From Paracoccus sp. SMMA_5_TC (GTDB lineage Bacteria; Pseudomonadota; Alphaproteobacteria; Rhodobacterales; Rhodobacteraceae): DNA of 64,000 nt. A program made the translations under genes and the position numbers. Positions 38,102 to 48,129 of the stretch are shown piece by piece. Each line of letters opens with the position of its first letter. Positions within the stretch are counted from its first letter, which is position 1. The notes under the pieces were generated by a model. The model was given only the letters and a program-made list of their open reading frames with translations, did not search any database and was not told where the DNA came from. The stretch is taken from contig NZ_CP102355.1 of NCBI RefSeq assembly GCF_009696685.2, positions 1,207,001 through 1,271,000 of the forward strand. The letters are read 5' to 3'.

Positions 38102-38971
38102 ATGCTGCGGACTGGTGTTATCGCCAAGAAGCTGGGCATGACCCGGCTGTTCCTGGAAGACGGGCGTCAGGTGCCCGTGACTGTCCTGCATGTGGACAAT
38201 GTGCAGGTGATCGCGCAACGCACTGCCGAAAAGGATGGCTATGTGGCGCTGCAGCTGGGCGCTGGCGAAGCCAAGGCCAAGCGCACGACCGCTGCCATGC
38301 GCGGCCACTTTGCCAAGGCAAATGTTGCCCCCAAGCGCAAGATTGCCGAATTCCGCGTGGCGCCCGAGAACCTGGTGGACGTGGGCGAGGAAATCATCGC
38401 CGACCACTATTTCGAGGGGCAGTATGTCGACATCGCCGGCACCTCGATCGGTAAGGGCTTTGCCGGTGCGATGAAGCGTCACAACTTCGGCGGTCTGCGG
38501 GCCTCGCACGGTGTGTCGATCAGCCACCGTTCGCATGGTTCGACCGGCCAGTGCCAGGACCCGGGCAAGGTGTTCAAGGGCAAGAAGATGGCCGGGCATC
38601 TGGGTGCGGTTCGTGTGACCACCCAGAACCTTCAGGTCGTGAAGACCGATGCCGAGCGTGGCCTGATCATGGTCAAGGGCTCGGTGCCGGGCTCGAAGGG
38701 TGGCTGGGTCACCATCAAGGATGCCGTGAAGAAGCCTCTGGCCGAAACCACGATCTTCCCCGCCGCGACGCGCTCCAAGGCCAAGGAAGCCGCACGTCTT
38801 GCTGCCGAAGCCGCTGCCGCTGCCGCCGCCGAAGAGGAAGCTGCCCGCAAGGCCCAGCTGGAAGCTGAAGCTGCTGCGCAAGCCGCTGCCGAGGCCGAAG
38901 CCCAGGCATCGATCGCCGCCGACAAGGCTGCTGCCGATCCCAACGCCGCGCCCGAAGGAGAAGATAAATGA
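38102..38971 (+). CDS. rplC: 50S ribosomal protein L3 with long Ala/Glu-rich tail
   Basis: A 289-residue protein. Residues 1 to about 215 are an ordinary L3, an early 23S rRNA binder near the peptidyl-transferase centre, with [20 protein letters not shown]. The last 75 residues are an Ala/Glu/Lys-rich predicted helix ([17 protein letters not shown] onwards) ending in APEGEDK. E. coli L3 has only about 209 residues, so the tail is extra. The stop overlaps the rplD start by four bases. Confidence 0.96.
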   Translation: MLRTGVIAKKLGMTRLFLEDGRQVPVTVLHVDNVQVIAQRTAEKDGYVALQLGAGEAKAKRTTAAMRGHFAKANVAPKRKIAEFRVAPENLVDVGEEIIADHYFEGQYVDIAGTSIGKGFAGAMKRHNFGGLRASHGVSISHRSHGSTGQCQDPGKVFKGKKMAGHLGAVRVTTQNLQVVKTDAERGLIMVKGSVPGSKGGWVTIKDAVKKPLAETTIFPAATRSKAKEAARLAAEAAAAAAAEEEAARKAQLEAEAAAQAAAEAEAQASIAADKAAADPNAAPEGEDK

Positions 38972-39588
38972 AACTCGATGTGATCACGCTCGAAGCCGGC
39001 AAGGCCGGTGACATCGAACTGAGCGATGACATCTTCGGGCTCGAGCCGCGTGCGGATCTGCTGCACCGCGTCGTGCGCTGGCAGCGTGCGAAGGCGCAGC
39101 AGGGCACCCACTCGGTGCTGGGCAAGTCGGATGTCAGCTATTCGACCAAGAAGATCTACCGCCAGAAAGGCACCGGCGGCGCCCGTCACGGCAGCCGCAA
39201 GGCGCCGATCTTCCGCCACGGTGGTGTCTACAAGGGCCCGACCCCGCGGTCGCACGCCTTTGATCTGCCCAAGAAGGTTCGCGCCCTTGGCCTGAAGCAT
39301 GCTCTGTCGGCGAAAGCCTCGGCCGGTGAACTTGTGATCGTGGAGAACCTCGATCTCGCCGAAGCCAAGACCTCGGTCGTGGCCAAGGCGGTCAAGGAAA
39401 ACGGCTGGAAGCGCGTTCTGGTCATCGATGGGGCCGAGGTGAACGAGAACTTCGCCCGCGCCGCACGCAACCTGGAAGGTGTCGATGTGCTGCCCTCGAT
39501 CGGCGCCAACGTCTATGACATCCTGCGTCGTGACACGCTCGTGCTCACCCGCGCCGGTGTCGAAGCACTGGAGGCTCGCCTGAAATGA
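38968..39588 (+). CDS. rplD: 50S ribosomal protein L4
   Basis: A 206-residue protein whose extended loop lines the exit tunnel ([17 protein letters not shown]). L4 is the S10-operon autorepressor in E. coli; whether that holds here is not shown. It overlaps rplC and rplW by four bases each. Confidence 0.97.
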   Translation: MKLDVITLEAGKAGDIELSDDIFGLEPRADLLHRVVRWQRAKAQQGTHSVLGKSDVSYSTKKIYRQKGTGGARHGSRKAPIFRHGGVYKGPTPRSHAFDLPKKVRALGLKHALSAKASAGELVIVENLDLAEAKTSVVAKAVKENGWKRVLVIDGAEVNENFARAARNLEGVDVLPSIGANVYDILRRDTLVLTRAGVEALEARLK

Positions 39589-39881
39589 GCGTTAAACCCG
39601 AACATTACGATGTGATCGTCAAGCCGCTGATCACCGAAAAGGCGACGCTGGTGGCGGATGCCAACGCCTATGTCTTTCAGGTGGCCAAGGATTCGTCCAA
39701 GCCGGCGATCAAGGATGCGGTCGAGGCGCTGTTCAATGTCAAGGTGAAGGCGGTGAACACGACCATCACCAAGGGCAAGACCAAGCGTTTCCGGGGCCGC
39801 CCCGGCGTGCGCTCGGACGTGAAGAAGGCCTATGTGACGCTGGAAGCTGGCAACAGCATCGACGTGTCGACCGGTCTCTGA
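39585..39881 (+). CDS. rplW: 50S ribosomal protein L23
   Basis: A 98-residue tunnel-exit protein that docks trigger factor and [18 protein letters not shown] and [20 protein letters not shown] are typical. The start ATGA overlaps the rplD stop. A 94-base gap with a hairpin follows. Confidence 0.97.
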   Translation: MSVKPEHYDVIVKPLITEKATLVADANAYVFQVAKDSSKPAIKDAVEALFNVKVKAVNTTITKGKTKRFRGRPGVRSDVKKAYVTLEAGNSIDVSTGL

Positions 39882-39898
39882 TAAGAAGCCGCGAATCG

Positions 39899-39920
39899 AC
39901 GGCCCCGCAAGCGGGGCCGT
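39899..39920 (+). other. Terminator-like hairpin between rplW and rplB
   Basis: ACGGCCCCGC and GCGGGGCCGT are perfectly complementary with only AA between, so about nine pairs form around a four-base loop. CCGTATTT follows; the U-tract is weak, so partial attenuation is possible. Confidence 0.5.
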
Positions 39921-39975
39921 CCGTATTTGACTGAAACGGACCAGTAACGGTCCAAAGCAACGGAAGACAGAAAGC

Positions 39976-40812
39976 ATGGCACTCAAGTCGTATAAACCGA
40001 CGACGCCTGGCCAGCGTGGGCTGGTGCTGATCGACCGTTCGGAGCTTTGGAAAGGGCGCCCGGTCAAATCCCTCACCGAGGGGCTGACCAAGAACGGCGG
40101 CCGGAACAACACCGGACGGATCACGATGCGCCGCAAGGGCGGCGGGGCGAAGCGTCTCTATCGCATAGTCGATTTCAAGCGCACGAAGTTCGATGTTTCG
40201 GCCACGGTCGAGCGGATCGAATACGATCCCAACCGCACCGCCTTCATCGCGCTGATCAAATATGAAGATGGCGAGCAGGCCTATATCATCGCGCCGCAGC
40301 GTCTGGCTGTCGGCGACAAGGTGGTGGCCGGCGCCAAGGTCGATGTGAAGCCCGGCAATGCCATGCCCTTCAGCGGCATGCCCATCGGGACCATTGTCCA
40401 CAACGTCGAGCTGAAGCCGGGCAAGGGTGGCCAGCTGGCCCGCTCGGCGGGCACCTATGCCCAGTTCGTCGGCCGCGATGGCGGCTATGCCCAGATTCGC
40501 CTGTCCTCGGGCGAATTGCGCATGGTGCGTCAGGAATGCATGGCGACCATCGGCGCCGTGTCGAACGCCGATCACTCGAACCAGAACCTGGGCAAGGCCG
40601 GTCGCAACCGCCACAAGGGCATCCGCCCGAGCGTGCGCGGTGTGGCCATGAACCCGATCGACCACCCGCATGGCGGTGGTGAAGGCCGCACCTCGGGCGG
40701 TCGTCACCCGGTGACCCCTTGGGGCAAAGGCACCAAGGGCACCAAGACCCGCTCGAACAAATCGACCGACAAGTATATCCTGCGGTCGCGTCACGCGAAG
40801 AAGGGGCGTTAA
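39976..40812 (+). CDS. rplB: 50S ribosomal protein L2
   Basis: A 278-residue primary 23S rRNA binder needed for subunit joining. It has [19 protein letters not shown] near the start and the conserved catalytic-site region [15 protein letters not shown] with the family His. Three bases separate it from rpsS. Confidence 0.98.
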   Translation: MALKSYKPTTPGQRGLVLIDRSELWKGRPVKSLTEGLTKNGGRNNTGRITMRRKGGGAKRLYRIVDFKRTKFDVSATVERIEYDPNRTAFIALIKYEDGEQAYIIAPQRLAVGDKVVAGAKVDVKPGNAMPFSGMPIGTIVHNVELKPGKGGQLARSAGTYAQFVGRDGGYAQIRLSSGELRMVRQECMATIGAVSNADHSNQNLGKAGRNRHKGIRPSVRGVAMNPIDHPHGGGEGRTSGGRHPVTPWGKGTKGTKTRSNKSTDKYILRSRHAKKGR

Positions 40813-40815
40813 TCC

Positions 40816-41094
40816 ATGGCACGTTCTGTTTGGAAGGGCCCCTTTGTCGATGCCTATGTGCTTCGCAAGGCCGAAAAAGCCCGCGAATCCGGCAAGTCGG
40901 ATGTCATCAAGATCTGGTCGCGCCGTTCGACCATCCTGCCGCAGTTCGTCGGCCTGACCTTCGGCGTCTACAATGGCCAGAAGCATATCCCGGTGTCGGT
41001 GACCGAAGAGATGATCGGTCAGAAGTTCGGTGAATATTCGCCGACCCGGACCTATTACGGTCACGCCGCCGACAAGAAAGCGAAAAGGAAGTAA
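40816..41094 (+). CDS. rpsS: 30S ribosomal protein S19
   Basis: A 92-residue 30S head protein next to S13, binding 16S rRNA. It has [15 protein letters not shown] and the signature [20 protein letters not shown]. Five bases separate it from rplV. Confidence 0.97.
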   Translation: MARSVWKGPFVDAYVLRKAEKARESGKSDVIKIWSRRSTILPQFVGLTFGVYNGQKHIPVSVTEEMIGQKFGEYSPTRTYYGHAADKKAKRK

Positions 41095-41099
41095 TCGTC

Positions 41100-41480
41100 A
41101 TGGGTAAGGAAAAGAATCCGCGCCGCGTGGCGGAGAACGAAGCTTTCGCGAAAGCGAAGATGCTGCGCACCTCGCCGCAGAAGCTGAACCTGGTTGCGGC
41201 ACTGATCCGCGGCAAGAAGGTCGACAAGGCCCTGGCCGATCTGACCTTCTCGCACAAGCGCATTGCGGGCGATGTCAAGAAATGCCTGCAGTCGGCGATC
41301 GCCAATGCCGAGAACAATCACAACCTTGACGTCGACAATCTGATCGTCGCCGAGGCCTGGGTTGGGAAGAACCTGGTGATGAAACGCGGCCGTCCGCGCG
41401 CCCGTGGTCGCTACGGCCGCATCATGAAGCCGTTTTCGGAAATCACCATCAAGGTGCGTCAGGTCGAGGAGCGCGCGTAA
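41100..41480 (+). CDS. rplV: 50S ribosomal protein L22
   Basis: A 126-residue protein with a tunnel hairpin ([21 protein letters not shown]) near the macrolide-binding region. No loop deletion is apparent. Its TAA shares one base with the rpsC ATG. Confidence 0.97.
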   Translation: MGKEKNPRRVAENEAFAKAKMLRTSPQKLNLVAALIRGKKVDKALADLTFSHKRIAGDVKKCLQSAIANAENNHNLDVDNLIVAEAWVGKNLVMKRGRPRARGRYGRIMKPFSEITIKVRQVEERA

Positions 41481-42202
41481 TGGGTCAGAAGGTAAACCCC
41501 ATCGGGATGCGTCTCCAGGTCAACCGCACCTGGGACAGCCGCTGGTATGCGGATGACAAGGACTATGGCAATCTGTTGCTCGAGGACTTGAAGATCCGCG
41601 ATTTCATCCGCAGCGAAGCGAAACAGGCCGGTGTCAGCCGCGTCATCATCGAGCGCCCGCACAAGAAATGCCGGGTGACGATCTATGCCGCGCGTCCGGG
41701 CGTGATCATCGGCAAGAAAGGCGCCGATATCGAAACGCTGCGCAAGAAGCTGGCGAATTTCACCGCTTCGGAACTGCACCTCAACATCGTCGAGGTCCGC
41801 AAGCCCGAACTGGACGCGCAGCTGGTCGCGGAATCGATTGCCCAGCAGCTCGAGCGGCGGGTCTCGTTCCGCCGCGCGATGAAGCGTGCGGTGCAGAATG
41901 CCATGCGCATGGGTGCGCTGGGTATTCGGGTGAACGTGTCGGGCCGTCTCGGCGGTGCCGAGATTGCCCGCACCGAATGGTATCGCGAAGGTCGCGTGCC
42001 GCTGCACACGCTGCGTGCCGACATCGACTATGCCCTGGCCGAAGCCTCGACCCCCTACGGGATCATCGGTGTCAAGGTCTGGATCTTCAAGGGCGAGATC
42101 ATGGAGCACGATCCGCAGGCCCGCGACCGCCGCGTCAACGAGGCGCAGGAAGGTCCGGCACCGCGTGGTCCGCGCCGTGATCGCGACCGCGACGCGCGCT
42201 AA
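41480..42202 (+). CDS. rpsC: 30S ribosomal protein S3
   Basis: A 240-residue mRNA-entry protein with a KH domain ([20 protein letters not shown]). It ends in a basic tail RRDRDRDAR. It starts [18 protein letters not shown]. The one-base overlap with rplV suggests coupled translation. Confidence 0.97.
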   Translation: MGQKVNPIGMRLQVNRTWDSRWYADDKDYGNLLLEDLKIRDFIRSEAKQAGVSRVIIERPHKKCRVTIYAARPGVIIGKKGADIETLRKKLANFTASELHLNIVEVRKPELDAQLVAESIAQQLERRVSFRRAMKRAVQNAMRMGALGIRVNVSGRLGGAEIARTEWYREGRVPLHTLRADIDYALAEASTPYGIIGVKVWIFKGEIMEHDPQARDRRVNEAQEGPAPRGPRRDRDRDAR

Positions 42203-42213
42203 GGAGTAGAAAG

Positions 42214-42627
42214 ATGCTGCAACCGAAACGGACCAAGTTCCGCAAACAGCACAAGGGCCGCATTCACGGCGAGGCCAAGGGCGGCTTCAACCTGAACTTC
42301 GGCTCCTACGCGCTGAAGGCGATCGAGCCCGAGCGTGTCACCGCCCGTCAGATCGAGGCGGCCCGCCGCGCGATCACCCGCCACATGAAGCGTCAGGGCC
42401 GGGTCTGGATCCGGATTTTCCCGGATGTGCCGGTTTCGTCGAAGCCGACCGAGGTGCGGATGGGTAAGGGCAAGGGGTCGGTCGATTACTGGGCCGCCCG
42501 CGTCCACCCCGGCCGGATCATGTTCGAGATCGACGGCGTGAACGATGCCATCGCCCGCGAAGCACTGCGCCTGGGCGCGCAGAAGCTGCCGGTGCTGACC
42601 CGCATCGTCGCCCGCGAGGACTGGTAA
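42214..42627 (+). CDS. rplP: 50S ribosomal protein L16
   Basis: A 137-residue protein at the A site. [16 protein letters not shown] and [14 protein letters not shown] are diagnostic. It is the last gene before a terminator and a 189-base gap, an unusual break within the S10 operon. Confidence 0.97.
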   Translation: MLQPKRTKFRKQHKGRIHGEAKGGFNLNFGSYALKAIEPERVTARQIEAARRAITRHMKRQGRVWIRIFPDVPVSSKPTEVRMGKGKGSVDYWAARVHPGRIMFEIDGVNDAIAREALRLGAQKLPVLTRIVAREDW

Positions 42628-42650
42628 TCCAGCCCGGCGCATGATCGGAA

Positions 42651-42679
42651 CGCCCCGCCGCAAGCCGGCGGGGCGTTTT
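42651..42679 (+). terminator. Intrinsic terminator inside the S10 operon, after rplP
   Basis: CGCCCCGCCG, loop CAAGC, CGGCGGGGCG, TTTT: a 10-bp stem with a real U-tract, 23 bases after the L16 stop. It is one of the two clearest intrinsic terminators in the ribosomal block. Confidence 0.8.
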
Positions 42680-42703
42680 CCTTGCAAATCTCTGGAATAA
42701 TGC

Positions 42704-42796
42704 TTGCCAAGGGCCGGTTCAGCCTGTATGGGCAAGCCTTCATCATGAAACTCCACCGGAATCAGGGTGGCCCTGCACGGCAGGGGCTCTCCGGTG
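42704..42796 (+). promoter_or_regulatory. Candidate internal promoter and structured leader before rpmC
   Basis: TTGCCA (42704-42709), a 17-bp spacer and TATGGG (42727-42732) could restart transcription after the terminator. Nested pairing follows: CACCGG (42754-42759) with CCGGTG (42791-42796), and inside it GCCCTG with CAGGGGC. The leader ends 20 bases before the rpmC start. All of this is consensus reading and hand folding. Confidence 0.45.
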
Positions 42797-42816
42797 ATGT
42801 TGAAAGGAAGAAGCGC

Positions 42817-43023
42817 ATGAAAGCGCAAGAACTGAAAGACAAGACGCCGGATCAGCTGAAGGAACAGCTGCTGTCGCTGAAGAAAGAGGCCTTCAACCTG
42901 CGCTTCCAGCAGGCGACCGGCCAGCTCGAATCGACCGCCCGCATGCGCGCCGTCCGCCGCGATGTCGCCCGTGTGAAAACCATTCTGAACCAGAAAGCGG
43001 CAGAAGCCGCGGCGTCGAAGTAA
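42817..43023 (+). CDS. rpmC: 50S ribosomal protein L29
   Basis: A 68-residue two-helix protein at the tunnel exit. [19 protein letters not shown] is the family start, and GAAAGGAAG precedes it. The frame is open back to 42682, but that would read through the leader. rpsQ follows after 11 bases. Confidence 0.96.
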   Translation: MKAQELKDKTPDQLKEQLLSLKKEAFNLRFQQATGQLESTARMRAVRRDVARVKTILNQKAAEAAASK

Positions 43024-43034
43024 GGAGCCCGGTC

Positions 43035-43283
43035 ATGCCCAAACGCATCCTGCAAGGCAAGGTCGTCAGCGACAAGAACGAACAGACCGTCACCGTCCTG
43101 GTCGAGCGTCGTTTCAAGCATCCGCTGCTGCACAAGACCGTGCGCTCGTCCAAGAAGTATCGCGCCCATGACGCGAACAACCAGTTCAAGGTCGGCGACA
43201 CCGTTCGCATCGTCGAATGCGCGCCGATCTCGAAAACCAAGCGCTGGACCGTTCTGCTTGACGCTGTCGAAGCTCAGGCTTGA
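43035..43283 (+). CDS. rpsQ: 30S ribosomal protein S17
   Basis: An 82-residue OB-fold protein binding 16S rRNA in the 30S body. [19 protein letters not shown] is typical and the C-terminal [14 protein letters not shown] stretch is intact. AAGGAG is correctly placed. Confidence 0.97.
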   Translation: MPKRILQGKVVSDKNEQTVTVLVERRFKHPLLHKTVRSSKKYRAHDANNQFKVGDTVRIVECAPISKTKRWTVLLDAVEAQA

Positions 43284-43305
43284 TCACCAGATTAATCGAA
43301 ACCCT

Positions 43306-43327
43306 GGGGCCGGCGCCGTCGGTCCCC
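43306..43327 (+). other. Hairpin between rpsQ and rplN
   Basis: GGGGCCG pairs with CGG-T-CCCC with one bulged T. It lies in the 63-base gap, about 20 bases before the rplN ATG. Weak evidence, but it fits the pattern of the other long gaps. Confidence 0.3.
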
Positions 43328-43346
43328 AAAGGTCGGGAGTAACCCA

Positions 43347-43715
43347 ATGATCCAGATGCAGACCAATCTGGATGTCGCTGACAACTCCGGCGCACGCCGG
43401 GTGCAGTGCATCAAGGTCCTGGGTGGTTCGCACCGTCGCTATGCGTCGGTGGGCGACATCATTGTCGTTTCCGTCAAGGAGGCCATTCCGCGCGGTCGCG
43501 TTAAGAAAGGTGATGTCCGCAAGGCCGTCGTCGTGCGCACCGCAAAAGAAGTGAAGCGCGAGGATGGCACCTCGATACGCTTCGACCGCAACGCCGCCGT
43601 CATCCTGAACAACCAGGGCGAACCCGTCGGCACCCGGATTTTCGGGCCGGTCGTGCGTGAGCTGCGCGCCAAGAACTTCATGAAGATCATCTCGCTTGCA
43701 CCGGAGGTGCTGTGA
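43347..43715 (+). CDS. rplN: 50S ribosomal protein L14
   Basis: A 122-residue protein at the subunit interface, contacting 16S rRNA helix 14. [20 protein letters not shown] is diagnostic. Its TGA overlaps the rplX ATG by one base. Confidence 0.98.
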   Translation: MIQMQTNLDVADNSGARRVQCIKVLGGSHRRYASVGDIIVVSVKEAIPRGRVKKGDVRKAVVVRTAKEVKREDGTSIRFDRNAAVILNNQGEPVGTRIFGPVVRELRAKNFMKIISLAPEVL

Positions 43716-44019
43716 TGGCTGCCAAGCTGAAGAAGGGCGACAAGGTCGTCGTGCTGACCGGCAAGGACAAGGGCAAGCAGGGCGAGATCACTGCGGTGTT
43801 CCCGAAAGAGAACAAGGCCGTGGTCGATGGCGTGAATATCGCCATCCGTCACCAGCGCCAGACCCAGGCGACCCAGGGCGGCCGCGTGGCCAAGGCCATG
43901 CCGATCGACCTGTCGAACCTCGCGCTGCTGGACAAGAACGGCAAAGCGACCCGCGTTGGCTTCCGTATGGAAGGCGACAAGAAGGTCCGTTTCGCCAAGA
44001 CCACCGGAGACGTGATCTG

Positions 44020-44020
<1 letters not shown>
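43715..44020 (+). CDS. rplX: 50S ribosomal protein L24
   Basis: A 101-residue assembly-initiating protein with a KOW motif ([20 protein letters not shown]). A GTG at 43712 is directly before the ATG at 43715; the ATG is chosen for its spacing to GGAGG. The stop overlaps the rplE start by one base. Confidence 0.96.
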
Positions 44021-44580
<560 letters not shown>

Positions 44581-44598
44581 TCGCGGAGGGAAGAAGAT

Positions 44599-44904
44599 AT
44601 GGCTAAGAAATCCATGATCGAGCGCGAGAAGAAGCGCGAGAAACTGGTCCGCAAGTATGCCGCCAAGCGCGCGGCGCTGAACGAGATCATCCACGATCAA
44701 TCCCGCCCGATGGAAGAGCGCTTCAAGGCCAGCCTGAAGCTGGCCGAACTGCCGCGCAATTCCTCGGCCACGCGCCTGCACAACCGTTGCCAACTGACCG
44801 GCCGTCCGCATGCGTATTACCGTAAACTGAAACTGTCGCGGATCATGCTGCGCGAGCTGGGCTCGTTCGGTCAGATCCCCGGCATGGTGAAATCGAGCTG
44901 GTAA
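44599..44904 (+). CDS. rpsN: 30S ribosomal protein S14 (zinc-independent form)
   Basis: A 101-residue long-form S14. The C-terminal core [20 protein letters not shown] lacks the CxxC pairs of the zinc-binding short form, so no zinc dependence is expected. It lies 18 bases after rplE. Confidence 0.97.
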   Translation: MAKKSMIEREKKREKLVRKYAAKRAALNEIIHDQSRPMEERFKASLKLAELPRNSSATRLHNRCQLTGRPHAYYRKLKLSRIMLRELGSFGQIPGMVKSSW

Positions 44905-44913
44905 GGGGGCAAT

Positions 44914-45312
44914 ATGTCGATGAACGATCCGCTCGGCGATATGCTGACCCGCATCCGCAACGCTCAGATGCGCGGCAAATCCACGGTCCGCACGCCGGCG
45001 TCGAAACTGCGCGCCTGGGTTCTGGACGTGCTGAAGGCCGAAGGCTACATCCGCGGCTATGAAACCGTGACCACCGAGTCCGGCCATACCGAACTGGAAA
45101 TCAGCCTGAAATACTATGAGGGCGCTCCGGTCATCCGCGAGCTGGCCCGCGTGTCCAAGCCCGGCCGTCGCGTCTATGCCTCGGTCAAGGACATCCCGCT
45201 GGTCCGTAACGGTCTGGGGGTTTCCATCGTGTCGACTCCGAAAGGGGTCATGTCTGATGCAGCGGCTCGCAGCGCCAATGTCGGCGGCGAAGTGCTCTGC
45301 ACCGTGTTCTAA
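44914..45312 (+). CDS. rpsH: 30S ribosomal protein S8
   Basis: A 132-residue protein binding the central domain of 16S rRNA and, in E. coli, the spc-operon autorepressor. [20 protein letters not shown] and the [13 protein letters not shown] segment are typical. An ATG two codons downstream (MND) could also serve as the start. Confidence 0.97.
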   Translation: MSMNDPLGDMLTRIRNAQMRGKSTVRTPASKLRAWVLDVLKAEGYIRGYETVTTESGHTELEISLKYYEGAPVIRELARVSKPGRRVYASVKDIPLVRNGLGVSIVSTPKGVMSDAAARSANVGGEVLCTVF

Positions 45313-45323
45313 GGAGGGCAGAG

Positions 45324-45857
45324 ATGTCTCGGATTGGTAAGAAGCCGGTCGCCCTCCCCAAGGGCGTGACCGCAGAGATCAACGGTCAGACGATCGAGGT
45401 AAAGGGGCCCAAGGGCACCCGCAGCTTCACCGCAACGGATGACGTGACGCTGAGCATCGAGGACGGGGCCGTCAAGGTCACGCCGCGCGGCCTGTCGAAG
45501 CGCGCCCGTCAGCAGTGGGGCATGACCCGCTCGATGGTCGAGAACCTGACCATCGGGGTCAGCGAAGGCTTCAAGAAAGAGCTCGAAATCCAGGGCGTGG
45601 GTTACCGCGCCGCGATGCAGGGCAAGACGCTGAAGCTGTCGCTGGGTTATTCGCACGAAGTCAACTTCGAAACGCCGGATGGGGTGACGATCACCGCGCC
45701 CAAGCAGACCGAAATCGTGGTCGAGGGCATCGATCAGCAGCTGGTCGGCCAGGTCGCGGCCAATATCCGCGAGTGGCGCCAGCCCGAGCCCTACAAGGGC
45801 AAGGGTATCCGCTACAAGGGCGAAGTCGTCTTCCGCAAGGAAGGCAAGAAGAAGTAA
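45324..45857 (+). CDS. rplF: 50S ribosomal protein L6
   Basis: A 177-residue two-repeat protein near the sarcin-ricin loop. [15 protein letters not shown] and the C-terminal [20 protein letters not shown] are diagnostic. AAGGAGGG precedes the ATG. Confidence 0.97.
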   Translation: MSRIGKKPVALPKGVTAEINGQTIEVKGPKGTRSFTATDDVTLSIEDGAVKVTPRGLSKRARQQWGMTRSMVENLTIGVSEGFKKELEIQGVGYRAAMQGKTLKLSLGYSHEVNFETPDGVTITAPKQTEIVVEGIDQQLVGQVAANIREWRQPEPYKGKGIRYKGEVVFRKEGKKK

Positions 45858-45868
45858 GGGGCGCAACA

Positions 45869-46228
45869 ATGGCACTGAACAAGAAAGAGCTGTTCCAGAA
45901 GCGCCGCCTGCGCGTGCGCAACAAACTGCGGGCCATCGCCAACGGTCGTCCGCGGTTGTCCGTCCACCGTTCGTCCAAGAACATCAGCGTGCAGCTGATC
46001 GACGACGCGAAAGGGGTCACTCTGGCCTCGGCCTCGTCGCTGGAAAAGGATCTGGGCGTGGTTGGCAAGAACAACGTCGAGGCCGCGGCCAAGATCGGCG
46101 CCGCGATTGCCGAACGGGCCCGCAAGGCCGGGGTCGAGGAAGTGATCTTCGACCGTGGCGGCTTCCTGTTCCACGGCAAGATCAAGGCCCTGGCCGACGC
46201 AGCCCGCGAAGGCGGTCTGAAGTTCTGA
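45869..46228 (+). CDS. rplR: 50S ribosomal protein L18
   Basis: A 119-residue 5S rRNA-binding protein. [20 protein letters not shown] and the C-terminal [20 protein letters not shown] are typical. It starts at ATG 45869 (MALNKKEL). A 112-base gap with a hairpin precedes rpsE. Confidence 0.97.
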   Translation: MALNKKELFQKRRLRVRNKLRAIANGRPRLSVHRSSKNISVQLIDDAKGVTLASASSLEKDLGVVGKNNVEAAAKIGAAIAERARKAGVEEVIFDRGGFLFHGKIKALADAAREGGLKF

Positions 46229-46234
46229 TCCTGC

Positions 46235-46254
46235 GGGCGGCGTCAGCGCCGCCC
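46235..46254 (+). other. Hairpin between rplR and rpsE
   Basis: GGGCGGCG, loop TCAG, CGCCGCCC: a perfect 8-bp stem directly after the rplR stop. No U-tract follows. Confidence 0.45.
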
Positions 46255-46340
46255 CGATGATCCGGGGGTTGCCGGGCGACCGGCGCCCACCTGGATTGGA
46301 AACAACGGCGCAGATCGCGCCAGCTAGAAAGGAATGCCTG

Positions 46341-46907
46341 ATGGCAGAACGTGAAAATCGCCGGGGCCGCCGCGAAGAGCGCGAGGAAACCCCGGAATTC
46401 GCCGATCGTCTGGTTGCGATCAACCGTGTGTCGAAAACCGTCAAGGGCGGCAAGCGCTTCGGCTTTGCGGCTCTGGTGGTCGTCGGCGATCAGCGCGGTC
46501 GCGTCGGTTTCGGCAAGGGCAAGGCCAAGGAAGTGCCCGAGGCCATTCGCAAGGCAACCGAACAGGCCAAGCGCAGCCTGATCCGCGTGCCGCTGCGCGA
46601 TGGCCGCACCTTGCACCATGACATCGAGGGACGTCACGGCGCCGGCAAGGTCATCATGCGCACTGCGGTCCCGGGGACCGGTATCATCGCCGGCGGCCCG
46701 ATGCGCGCCGTGTTCGAGATGCTGGGTGTCCAGGACGTCGTGGCCAAATCGCAAGGTTCGCAGAACCCCTACAACATGATCCGCGCCACCATCGACGGCC
46801 TCAAGAAGGAAGCTTCGCCGCGCAGTGTCGCCCAGCGTCGCGGCAAGAAGGTGGCCGACATCCTGGCGCAGGACACCAAGCCGGCGGAAGCCGCTGTCGA
46901 AGCGTAA
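46341..46907 (+). CDS. rpsE: 30S ribosomal protein S5
   Basis: A 188-residue protein at the mRNA entry that supports decoding accuracy. It has [40 protein letters not shown] and [27 protein letters not shown] lies before ATG 46341. The upstream open frame to 46257 is not family sequence. Confidence 0.97.
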   Translation: MAERENRRGRREEREETPEFADRLVAINRVSKTVKGGKRFGFAALVVVGDQRGRVGFGKGKAKEVPEAIRKATEQAKRSLIRVPLRDGRTLHHDIEGRHGAGKVIMRTAVPGTGIIAGGPMRAVFEMLGVQDVVAKSQGSQNPYNMIRATIDGLKKEASPRSVAQRRGKKVADILAQDTKPAEAAVEA

Positions 46908-46919
46908 GGAGAGGACACC

Positions 46920-47108
46920 ATGGCCAAGACCATCGTCGTCAAGCAGATCGGTTCGCCGATTCGTCGCCCCGCCATCCAGCGCGAAACGCTGAAGGGCCTG
47001 GGCCTCAACAAGATGCACCGCACCCGCGAGCTGGAGGATACCCCGGCCATCCGCGGCATGGTTGCCAAGATCCCGCATCTGGCGGTCATCATCGAAGAGC
47101 GCGGCTGA
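46920..47108 (+). CDS. rpmD: 50S ribosomal protein L30
   Basis: A 62-residue protein. [20 protein letters not shown] and [20 protein letters not shown] are typical. It is followed by a terminator and the barrel-like gene rather than directly by rplO. Confidence 0.96.
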   Translation: MAKTIVVKQIGSPIRRPAIQRETLKGLGLNKMHRTRELEDTPAIRGMVAKIPHLAVIIEERG

Positions 47109-47134
47109 GATCGCCCGCCCTCGGCTGGAATACG

Positions 47135-47163
47135 CGCCCCGAAGCCTGGCTTCGGGGCGTTTT
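47135..47163 (+). terminator. Intrinsic terminator after rpmD
   Basis: CGCCCCGAAG, loop CCTGG, CTTCGGGGCG, TTTT: a 10-bp stem with a U-tract, 26 bases after the L30 stop. It separates the upstream spc genes from the barrel gene and rplO. Confidence 0.8.
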
Positions 47164-47242
47164 CCGTTCGTCTTAACCTTTCGTCAACCTTTGGTGCCTA
47201 CCCTGGTCGGGTGACGTAACTGCCGGTTGGGAAGGGGGGCGG

Positions 47243-47980
47243 ATGGGTCTGCGCCTGTGGATGCTGGTGCTGGCGTTGATGCTCGCCAGCGCGGCCACGG
47301 CCGGGCCTTGGGGCCGTGATCCAGGCAGCGGTTTTCTGTCGGCAACGGTCGAAGGCGATCGCGCCGGCTACGGCTCCAAAAGCCTTTACGCGGAATATGG
47401 TGTTTCACCGCGCCGCCTGCTGGGGCTGGAACTGGGTCATTCCCGGACGGGTGAAAGCAACCTGCTGCTGTGGTGGCAGCAGCAACTCGATGCAGGAGAT
47501 GGCCCCGATCGTTGGACGGTATCGCTGGGCGGCGGCTTGCTGCGGCGCGACGGTGCTCTGATGCCGCTGGTGCAGATCGGCACCGCCTGGGGGCGCGGGC
47601 TGGATGCCGTGCCGGGGTTGCGGCACCTGCCGGGTGGGGGCTGGGTGGCAATAGAGACGCGCCTGAAACTGGCCGGCAAGTTCCGAGAAGTCGATGCCCT
47701 CTCGCTGCATGCGGGCGAAACCTCGGGTTTCCTCGACCATGTCACGGCCGAAACCAGTGCCAAGGCGCAGGCGACGCTGGGATGGAATGCCCGGGACGGG
47801 CTGTCGCTCATCCAGCAGCTGCGGCTGGAAAAGCGCGACGATGCCGATTTTTCGAGCAAGCTGGCGGCGTCGGTGGTGCAGGAACTGGGCATGAACACGC
47901 GCCTTGAGGTGGGGATGGTTCAACCGTTGAACCGGCCGGAAGGGCGGTCACTGTTTCTGGGCACCTGGTTCGATTTCTGA
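47243..47980 (+). CDS. Putative outer-membrane beta-barrel protein inside the spc operon
   Basis: A 245-residue secreted protein. Residues 1-20 are a clear signal peptide (LWMLVLALMLASAATA, then GPWG). The rest has alternating strands (SLYAEYGVS; LLGLELGHS; WTVSLGGGLLR; RLEVGMVQP) and ends LGTWFDF with a terminal Phe, as outer-membrane barrels do. The DNA is as GC-rich as its neighbours. It sits between rpmD and rplO, where E. coli has none. Function is unknown; a stress- or growth-linked envelope protein is one possibility. Confidence 0.7.
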   Translation: MGLRLWMLVLALMLASAATAGPWGRDPGSGFLSATVEGDRAGYGSKSLYAEYGVSPRRLLGLELGHSRTGESNLLLWWQQQLDAGDGPDRWTVSLGGGLLRRDGALMPLVQIGTAWGRGLDAVPGLRHLPGGGWVAIETRLKLAGKFREVDALSLHAGETSGFLDHVTAETSAKAQATLGWNARDGLSLIQQLRLEKRDDADFSSKLAASVVQELGMNTRLEVGMVQPLNRPEGRSLFLGTWFDF

Positions 47981-48007
47981 ACAGCTGGTCGCCACGGGGC
48001 AAGGCGC

Positions 48008-48035
48008 TTGAACTTGTCCGGCAAAAGGCATAAGC
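48008..48035 (+). promoter_or_regulatory. Candidate promoter for rplO-secY-adk
   Basis: TTGAAC (48008-48013) and CATAAG (48029-48034, 15-bp spacer) lie about 95 bases before rplO, after the terminator at 47135. A CGTCCC/GGGACG hairpin (48085-48108) is in the leader. Confidence 0.4.
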
Positions 48036-48129
48036 AGCCGCGGTGCCGCCTGGCACGACTCAACCAATCAAGAAATGCCGTGTCCGTCCCCTTTCGCTTC
48101 GCGGGACGCTTCCGGCAAGGAGAAGCGAC

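Noticed and set aside
39899..39920. A full transcription terminator between rplW and rplB
   Set aside because: The stem is strong but the tail CCGTATTT is not a U-tract, and rplB downstream has no promoter I can support, so I keep it as a hairpin only.
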